64,000 bases of DNA from Halichondria panicea (lineage: Eukaryota; Porifera; Demospongiae; Suberitida; Halichondriidae), in NCBI RefSeq assembly GCF_963675165.1, contig NC_087377.1, positions 13,698,198-13,762,197 on the forward strand, read 5' to 3'. Positions 61,961 to 64,000 of this stretch are shown here, piece by piece. Under the pieces are notes generated by a model, which saw only the letters and a program-made list of their open reading frames with translations, had not been told where the DNA came from and ran no database searches. Within the stretch, counting starts at the first letter, position 1, and each line of letters opens with the position of its first letter. The translations under genes were made by a program, and so were the position numbers.

Positions 61961-62339
61961 GCCTATGGTTTGAGGTATTATAACAAAACAGTTAATTTAT
62001 GGACTTAGAATTGGTAATCAGTGGTTGAAATGAGCTACATGTACATGTATATTCTATAGTTGCTCAACATGTTACTATTACATGTATTATGTCAATCAAC
62101 CAACACTAGCGGAGACTAAGTTTCTTGATAAACATTAATTAAGTGATAAAAAAATTCTTGGGTAAAAAGTGAATTGAGAGGAAACAACCTATCTTGAATA
62201 AAACTTTCCTGACATGTTAAACATGTAAGCTGACAATTAAATGATTGTGGCTAAAATCTGGGGTAAACTAACAAAAATGATTTCATGTATTGAGAGTTTA
62301 TTCTTGTACTAAAAATAGTTTTAATTCCGTACCACACAC

Positions 62340-63968
62340 CTAGTGCTTGGTGTAGTGCTTAGAAGGGAGTGGAGGTGCCGGGGGTTCGTTGTTAGGGGCT
62401 GGTTTAGGGGGACGGGCTGGAACTATCTCAATAGTTCTGCATGGGAAAAGTGATCAAGATAAGAACCGTTAACACTACTAGATGATACAAGGGTAAAGTT
62501 ATGATGACAGAACCACAGTTTATAATTATTTGTATAGCTCAAACATGGGAGACACGTACATGTATTCGATGCATCTGTGGACCCATTATCCCAACCTATA
62601 CCAACCTATACGGACACCTCACCCTTTCGTTGGATTAAGGTTTACCTATAAAAACTTCGATTGCTGACTACCATACAATTGCATTGGTAGTTATACATGG
62701 AAGCATGTTTTGTGGCACTCAACTTACAGTTTAGGAGGACGTGAGGGAGGCAGTGCCTTTGGTAATCCGAGACCGTCATCTGTCATGGTGGGGGATCGAG
62801 AGGGGAGGGGAGGGGGAGGGGCTCGGTCGTACTTGTACACGGTACTTGGTACTGCCTTCATGTTCAACTCCACTGGGAGGCGACCTGTGAGTGAGTGTGA
62901 CGAGTGGGGTAGTGTGGGTCATAATCATACTGTAGGGTGTATTTTGCTCCAGCAATTAAACTACTTGGATCGAGTTAACAGCTGTTAAACATACAGAGAC
63001 TCATTTTGGTAAACAGGGAAGCATAATTATTATGTTGTATACCACAGTTCTCAATTTCTCAATGAATGGAGAGAAGAGCAAGAATGTGGCTTGTTGTAAA
63101 GTGAAGCAGTGTTGTGTCTAGTGGTTGGGTAGTTAGGACAAAACACAATACTGCCCACACAATCAAGGGAAGCCAGGTGTGGGCCCTTGGGATAAGTGGA
63201 TACATATGTACATACATGATGTACATGTACAAGTACATGATTATAATGATAATGACCTTTTGTGATGGCAGTTTAGAGATCGAGCTAAGGTAATTTGAGT
63301 ACAACATTGTGACTGTCAATTAGAAAGGCTATTAGGGTTGCTTAAACATAGGTATAGCAATAACAACAACATGCTTTTCCAACAACATACAGTCGATTGT
63401 GAGTATTAAACATGTGTACGGACACAATGACAGACCACTATTACAGCAACACACATGAAACCACTACTTACCAGTATTATAGATATTCAGGAGTTCTTGC
63501 GACAGTTGCTCTTCCCCGATATTATGGAGATAACCAGCCAGCTCCCTCCAGGTTGGTCGCCCAGAACAGTTTCTCATCCACTGGTCGATCACCTCCGTTA
63601 GACATCCACTATGGTTGACTCCACATGAATCCTCGATCTAAAATGAGATATTTGAGTGAGTTACACCAACAATAGATCGGCACTTCTATTTGTACGATTA
63701 AGGTGTGACCAGACAATGGGTTAATTATAGACTGTTATTGTTATCAACTTTCATCATTTAAAAAAACAACACATTCCTTCACACCACGTACAGAACAATG
63801 ATTGACCCTTGATAGATTTAAGATTAGTAAGTACCTGCTCAATCATTGTTTCAGGCACCCTCATAGTCTCAGCCAGCTCCCTCCATTTGTGTTCCATTGA
63901 CCTGATCTGGACCAAGGCCTGGTCAATGTCCAGGAGCTTGTCCACATCAGGCAGGGCTGGGGCTGAGG
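62340..63968 (-). CDS. Gene D (3' part): second death-domain receptor, cut by the window edge
   Basis: Four in-phase exons: 63968-63835 (DVDKLLDIDQALVQIRSM, KWRELAETMRVPETMIEQ), 63637-63472 (death-domain second half, CLTEVIDQWM, PTWRELAGYLHNIGEEQL), 62884-62728 (NMKAVPSTVYKYDRAPPPPL, then TMTDDGLGLPKALPPSRPPK), 62436-62340 (IEIVPARPPKPAPNNEPPAP ... HYTKH and TAG). Exon sizes and phases match the last four exons of gene C exactly or within one codon step; even the 3' flank ('aagctgacaattaaatgatt') is similar. The upstream part lies beyond 64000. Polyproline stretches suggest SH3 binding. Here the penultimate exon has a clean CAG acceptor, unlike gene C. Confidence 0.85.

Positions 63969-63971
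<3 letters not shown>

Positions 63972-64000
<29 letters not shown>
63972..64000 (+). repeat. GT microsatellite at the window edge
   Basis: It is an uninterrupted GT run directly upstream (in coding terms) of the first visible gene D exon. On the minus strand it is a CA tract ending in the CAG acceptor. Confidence 0.95.

Noticed and set aside
61771-61983. Hydrophobic 70-codon frame (LLLDLVLCLVLLGIVLVIII) that resembles a TM segment
   Set aside because: It begins inside a MITE and ends beyond it, with no acceptor, donor or paralogous exon; probably chance, although capture of a TM exon by the element was considered.
1-64000. tRNA, rRNA, CRISPR, bacterial operons
   Set aside because: No cloverleaf-type A/B box pairs, rRNA cores or regularly spaced direct repeats with unique spacers were recognised by eye; tRNAscan/Infernal would be needed to exclude small RNAs.

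Overview
The window looks like metazoan nuclear DNA, most simply a demosponge such as Amphimedon or a relative. It is AT-rich, genes are cut into many short exons separated by introns of about 50-400 bp, small inverted-repeat transposons are everywhere, and the proteins are Ig / fibronectin III / sushi (CCP) membrane receptors plus death domains. No rRNA, tRNA, CRISPR array or bacterial operon was seen. Species assignment and all exon models are inference from reading the sequence; no search was run.

The theme is a cluster of related cell-surface receptors. Subfamily 1 (signal peptide, Ig-like, FN3, two CCPs, TM) has tandem copies at 0.3-1.9 kb and 4.8-6.4 kb (+), a truncated copy at 3.2-3.8 kb, and a long relative at 24.75-17.5 kb (-). 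That long gene replaces the short tail with a string of one-tyrosine mini-exons, ITIM-like motifs, a two-exon death domain and a proline-rich C terminus. The 3' end of a second death-domain gene enters from the right edge (63.97-62.34 kb, -). Subfamily 2 (signal peptide, Ig, FN3, three CCPs, TM, short tail) is a tandem trio at 42.4, 45.7 and 50.1 kb (+); only the third copy reads open throughout. Two further receptors sit between: a small Ig+FN3 protein at 25.2-26.3 kb (+), head-to-head with the death-domain gene, and a three-TM, tyrosine-rich receptor at 40.96-38.6 kb (-).

The short tails of both subfamilies are nearly identical (a YEEV motif, then an NxxY motif), and a related pattern recurs in the three-TM receptor. 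This suggests shared signalling adaptors, with the death-domain receptors adding a different output. Nearly all extracellular exons begin and end in phase 1, which permits exon shuffling and exon skipping without frame loss.

The rest is repeat-rich. Exons of a HEAT-like repeat gene, with their introns, are scattered as broken copies on the minus strand (about 3.9, 7.9-9.7, 15, 28-29.7 and 53.4-57.5 kb). Orphan tail and death-domain exons lie at 31-34 and 58.5 kb. Many MITE-like elements are present, including one family with 9-bp target duplications. The picture is a fast-evolving, birth-and-death immune-type receptor locus.
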